Made by a program: the position numbers and the translations under genes. This document shows, piece after piece, positions 60,587-64,000 of a stretch of 64,000 bases of DNA (position 1 is its first letter; each line of letters begins with the position of its first letter). The notes below the pieces were generated by a model. It was not told where the DNA came from. It searched no databases and saw only the letters and a program-made list of their open reading frames with translations. The stretch is from a virus: positions 1 through 64,000 of IMG/VR virus record IMGVR_UViG_3300017956_006678. One strand, 5' to 3'.

Positions 60587-63500
60587 ATGCCTATTCGAGT
60601 TAAATTTAATCAAAGCGTTATAAACAAAAATAATAGAAAGTTAATTCTTACGCCTAATGAGACTAATGAGCATGTTGTTGTTTTTCTTAATAAAAATAAC
60701 AAATACGAATTTTTAATTCCATTAAGAGTAGATTTAAAAGAAAGTATAAATAAGAACTTTACTTTTGAAATGGAAATACAAAATAATTTACAACTTAAAA
60801 AACCAACGATTGTTAATGAATCAAGTTTAAGTCCATCAACAGAACATTTAGATAAGTTTGGAATGCTACCTGGTCAAATTAATCAAAATTCTAGAACTGT
60901 TGAACGAATTAAAAAGCGTAAAGAAAAATTAGAAAGATATGAAGGAATTAACAATTCAAAAGGAAGAGATAAAAATTTAGGAGAAAATAGTTTAAGATCT
61001 AATTCTGACAGAAAATTTCAAGGAAAATATGGATCTAATGACAAAGTTAAGCAAAAAATTAAAAAAGATATAATATTAAATAATGTTCATGAAGCTCAAA
61101 AAGTGCAACGTGATATTGTTTTATTGAATAAAGCTAAAACGATTAAAAAGAAAAAAATCGACTATACAAAAAAAATATCTAATAAAAAAGTAAAAAATAT
61201 TGTTCGTAAAGATAAATCAGATGATGAAATATTTGGTTATAAAAAGTCTTATAAACTAGGTAAGCCTAACAATCCTGGTATTGACATGTCGTCCCCTATT
61301 TATATTTCAAATATCGACATAGGCGGTAATATAACAAATACCGGTCAAAATAATATTAATAATAATCCGGATATTAAAAACAATAACATAAAAAATCAGT
61401 CCACAGAAGTTTTATTAAATAATCAATATCTTAAAAAACAAGATCCCGCTGTTCTTTTTGAAGGCGTACCAACACATCGTTCTGTAAAAAATGTTGATCG
61501 AGGTACAAAACCAAAATTAGGTGTTAAAAGCTCTGGTAAGAAAAGAACAACTTTAGATAAAATTAACGTTTCTAAATCTTTAAAAGATAACACAAAACCA
61601 CCTGGGCTTGATCTAGTTAATCGAGCTGTAGGTAGCGGTAATCGTTCTATAAGAACAGGAATTAAAGGCACAGGAAGCTTTGATATTACAGGAAGAAAAA
61701 ATAAAAAAGTCAAAAATAATCAAAAACCATTTGTTTATTCACAAAAAGAAATTAATAGAAAAACACTGATTTATATGAATTATGTTTTAGAAGATGATCA
61801 TCTCTTTGGTGAAAAAGTAAATCTTGTTTTTAAGTGTATTAATAGAAAAGGTTTAGTCCTTATGGATAAAATCTTTACACTAAATGCATTAGACATTATT
61901 GACAAGCAAACATCAATACCAGATTTTATGCCGAGCTTAAGTGTGACGAAAAATAGACACGCAAATTTTGCGCGTGTTGAAGTTTTTAATAAGTCATCTA
62001 ATGATATAAGATACAAAATTTATAGAAAAGTCCTAGAACCATCAAAAAGTATTCAATCTTTAAATTATTCGCTAATATTAGAAGGAACTGTCAAAGCAAA
62101 GTCGTCAAATAGAGAAAAAATCGATCAGTATCACAACTTAGATTGTTTGTATCGAATGACATATGAAATATTTGGAAAAGAAGACAGCATAGAATACGCA
62201 AATTTTTCAAATGATGTTTCGTTAATGGCACACCCGGCAAATAGTTCTAGATATGTCGTTCTAGAAGCAGCAGTTACAAATGTAGAATCTAATGAGTCAA
62301 TTGAAGTTGAAATTAGACATCTACCTCCTGACACAGATAGTGTAAAACTTTTAAGAAAATCTGTTAGTAATGTTAATAGTCCTAATAAGATGCAAAAAAT
62401 GGAATATGTCAGAGATCCTAATGATGATAATAGAGTCCAAATTAAAAAGCCTAGTTTAGATAGAATGGTTTCTTTTGTTGATAGAGGCGTTGTTGACGGT
62501 ACCACTTATGAATATCGTGCTGAAATTCTTTTAAAAAGAGGTACAAAACATGTAAGTACTAATTGTATTAGAGAAAAATTTGAGGAAAAAACAGACATAT
62601 TTAAGCCAAAATTGGGTGTGTCAGATCAAATAGAAAATAATGATTTAACAGTAAATATAAACAGCTTACAAAACGTATTTACAAACGTAGATTCTCTTAA
62701 AGCCTTAAGTGATCAACAAAAAATTAAAAGTGTTCCTGTTCTTAAATTAGAAAAAAGAAAAACAATAGCTGACGATTTAATTGACAAGCTATCAGCAAAA
62801 GGCGAAACATTTACCGAAGATCTAAAAAAGATTAAGCAAGCATCAAACGTACAAGGTGGCGCATCAATTACTTTAATTAATAAGACAGATGGTGGACGTT
62901 TTCATTTAGGGGACATTAAAGAAGGAGAACCTATAATAACTGGTAATCTTAATTTAGAAGGATCCTCAGTTAAAAAGAATTGCGAATATGCAATAAAAAT
63001 TGAACCTTACGAAATATCAACAAAAGACACAATAGATAAAATATCTAAAGTTTTGTCTAATGCTAATAGTTTAGCAAATGCATCAGAAGTCGTTAATAAG
63101 TTTTCTTCAATAAGAAGATCAGCATTAGCAGATATTAAAAGAAGTAGCAGACAAAATGCTACTAGTCAAAAAGATCGATCTAAATTCTTTAGTAAGCGAC
63201 GTTTAAAAAGAGGATCGATTGAACCAGCAGATCGCGCAAAATCTTTAGCTAAGTCCACAATTAAATCAGATTTTATTGATTTAGATTATACAGGAGATAT
63301 TATCAATATTCCTTTCAATACCAATGTTAGAAGAGAATTTTCAGCTGTATTTGTTGATACATATGTGTCGCCTTATCACAATGTTATTTTAACGTTTAAA
63401 GTTGCAGGATCATTGCAGGATATAGACTTTATTATAATTAGTGCAAAAAAAGATGACGAGTATTATCCTGTAGGATCAGCACATTGTGATAAAGAAAATG

Positions 63501-63670
63501 AAATATATAATTTTTTAGATTATACAAATTCTGATTATTTAGGAAGAATTGAATATTATGCACAAGCTGTTTATGAGTCAGGTGAAATTGATACGCAACG
63601 TCATAAAATAGGCGAAGCAATATTAGTTAATAAATTTGATGATGAATTCTTAATTAAAAATAAAAAATAG
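60587..63670 (+). CDS. Large unknown virion protein
   Basis: A 1027-residue protein, Lys/Asn/Asp/Ser-rich. The first 450 residues are low-complexity and basic with repeated KxxKK and NN tracts, and resemble a disordered arm. The second half has beta-sandwich-like segments (ARVEVFNKSSNDIRYKIYRKV near residue 464, TYEYRAEILLKRGTKHVS near residue 639), suggestive of Ig/FnIII-like domains, and ends with folded sequence. TTGGAG precedes ATG 60587. It is part of the tail cassette, but no function can be stated. Confidence 0.6.
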   Translation: MPIRVKFNQSVINKNNRKLILTPNETNEHVVVFLNKNNKYEFLIPLRVDLKESINKNFTFEMEIQNNLQLKKPTIVNESSLSPSTEHLDKFGMLPGQINQNSRTVERIKKRKEKLERYEGINNSKGRDKNLGENSLRSNSDRKFQGKYGSNDKVKQKIKKDIILNNVHEAQKVQRDIVLLNKAKTIKKKKIDYTKKISNKKVKNIVRKDKSDDEIFGYKKSYKLGKPNNPGIDMSSPIYISNIDIGGNITNTGQNNINNNPDIKNNNIKNQSTEVLLNNQYLKKQDPAVLFEGVPTHRSVKNVDRGTKPKLGVKSSGKKRTTLDKINVSKSLKDNTKPPGLDLVNRAVGSGNRSIRTGIKGTGSFDITGRKNKKVKNNQKPFVYSQKEINRKTLIYMNYVLEDDHLFGEKVNLVFKCINRKGLVLMDKIFTLNALDIIDKQTSIPDFMPSLSVTKNRHANFARVEVFNKSSNDIRYKIYRKVLEPSKSIQSLNYSLILEGTVKAKSSNREKIDQYHNLDCLYRMTYEIFGKEDSIEYANFSNDVSLMAHPANSSRYVVLEAAVTNVESNESIEVEIRHLPPDTDSVKLLRKSVSNVNSPNKMQKMEYVRDPNDDNRVQIKKPSLDRMVSFVDRGVVDGTTYEYRAEILLKRGTKHVSTNCIREKFEEKTDIFKPKLGVSDQIENNDLTVNINSLQNVFTNVDSLKALSDQQKIKSVPVLKLEKRKTIADDLIDKLSAKGETFTEDLKKIKQASNVQGGASITLINKTDGGRFHLGDIKEGEPIITGNLNLEGSSVKKNCEYAIKIEPYEISTKDTIDKISKVLSNANSLANASEVVNKFSSIRRSALADIKRSSRQNATSQKDRSKFFSKRRLKRGSIEPADRAKSLAKSTIKSDFIDLDYTGDIINIPFNTNVRREFSAVFVDTYVSPYHNVILTFKVAGSLQDIDFIIISAKKDDEYYPVGSAHCDKENEIYNFLDYTNSDYLGRIEYYAQAVYESGEIDTQRHKIGEAILVNKFDDEFLIKNKK

Positions 63671-63681
63671 GATAATATAAA

Positions 63682-64000
63682 ATGGGCGGATTTAATTTAA
63701 CGACCCTTGACAGCAATGTTAGTTTCCAACCTGGAAAATTAACAGTGTCAGGAATCAATGCTGAAGAAGAAGAAACAAATACTGCAGTTATTAGTAATAC
63801 AGAAGTTGCATTAGAAACTAGTCCGGATCCTGCTTATGAACCACCTCCTACATCTTCAACATATGTTTCTCAAGAAGTAAAAGATTTAAACCCAGAAGTT
63901 GAACAAGATCCTTTTGACACTGTAGGGGAAACAGAAGAATTTTACAATGAAGTTGAAATCTACGACCCTCTAAACAAAGGAGGCGGAGAAAGTGCACGAA
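63682..64000 (+). CDS. Partial acidic protein, cut by window edge
   Basis: A gene beginning at ATG 63682, preceded by AGGATA, open through the end of the window (at least 106 codons). The visible part starts MGGFNLTTLDSNVSFQPGKL and continues with an acidic, Pro/Glu-rich, probably disordered stretch (EEEETN, EPPPTSS, VEQDPFD). It is the next gene of the tail cassette. Family unknown and C-terminus not in the window. Confidence 0.6.
   Translation, partial: MGGFNLTTLDSNVSFQPGKLTVSGINAEEEETNTAVISNTEVALETSPDPAYEPPPTSSTYVSQEVKDLNPEVEQDPFDTVGETEEFYNEVEIYDPLNKGGGESAR

Noticed and set aside
62131-62505. 124-codon minus-strand open frame
   Set aside because: Shadow of the 1027-residue plus-strand gene; no motif or start signal.
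1-64000. CRISPR arrays, insertion sequences, tRNA and rRNA genes
   Set aside because: No regularly spaced direct repeats, transposase motifs, cloverleaf sequences or rRNA-like stretches were seen on reading through; the short gaps leave almost no room for them.

Overview
This 64 kb window is almost wall-to-wall coding DNA, visibly AT-rich, with no rRNA or tRNA seen and very short intergenic gaps. The right third carries contractile-tail baseplate genes: a gp5/VgrG-like OB-fold hub protein, a gp25-like protein, a gp6/baseplate J-like protein and several very large LamG- or fibre-like virion proteins. Together with a T4 gp55-like sigma factor, a possible gp16-like small terminase subunit, PhoH, a RecB-type nuclease and a phage-style sigma region 4 protein, this points to a large T4-like myovirus. 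The protein style resembles uncultured marine phages, but that is an impression. The host cannot be named.

Layout. (A) 1-6046: a secreted matrixin-like zinc protease on the minus strand, a small membrane protein, two unknown proteins (one of 1000 residues), then a minus-strand three-gene unit with a second zinc peptidase, a small acidic protein and a trypsin-like lipoprotein. (B) 6047-6284: divergent regulatory gap with TATACT boxes and a dyad. (C) 6285-13026: a compact plus-strand operon of DUF444/YhbH (YeaH), SpoVR and PrkA (YeaG), then a divergent GroEL-like chaperonin, two small unknown proteins and an Hc1-like histone, ending at a hairpin terminator. (D) 13050-14670: a minus-strand Cys-rich sigma region 4 protein and a PIN-PhoH protein. 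(E) 14722-37004: an unbroken run of 27 genes for glycan biosynthesis (glycosyltransferases, five methyltransferases, three 2OG-Fe(II) oxygenases, radical SAM, NeuB, a CMP-sugar synthetase, HAD phosphatase, pyruvyl transferase, RmlD/RmlB-like and UDP-glucose dehydrogenase-like proteins). (F) 37050-41870: RecB-like nuclease, two GT4 glycosyltransferases, a membrane protein, the gp55-like sigma and the gp16-like protein. (G) 41871-64000: the baseplate and tail structural cassette, running off the right edge.

How it may work together (inference): region C looks like a captured bacterial stress/quiescence module (PrkA-YeaH-SpoVR) in the same transcription unit as a chaperonin-like and a chromatin-like protein, which could keep an infected, slow-growing host productive. 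Region E could remodel host surface glycans or decorate virions; it has no visible flippase, polymerase or ligase, so it would need host carriers or act on phage proteins. The gp55-like sigma probably drives late expression of region G. The strongest candidates for something undescribed are the region C operon with its degenerate GroEL homologue, the 22 kb glycan island, and an in-frame TGA at 56327-56329 that splits what looks like one structural gene.
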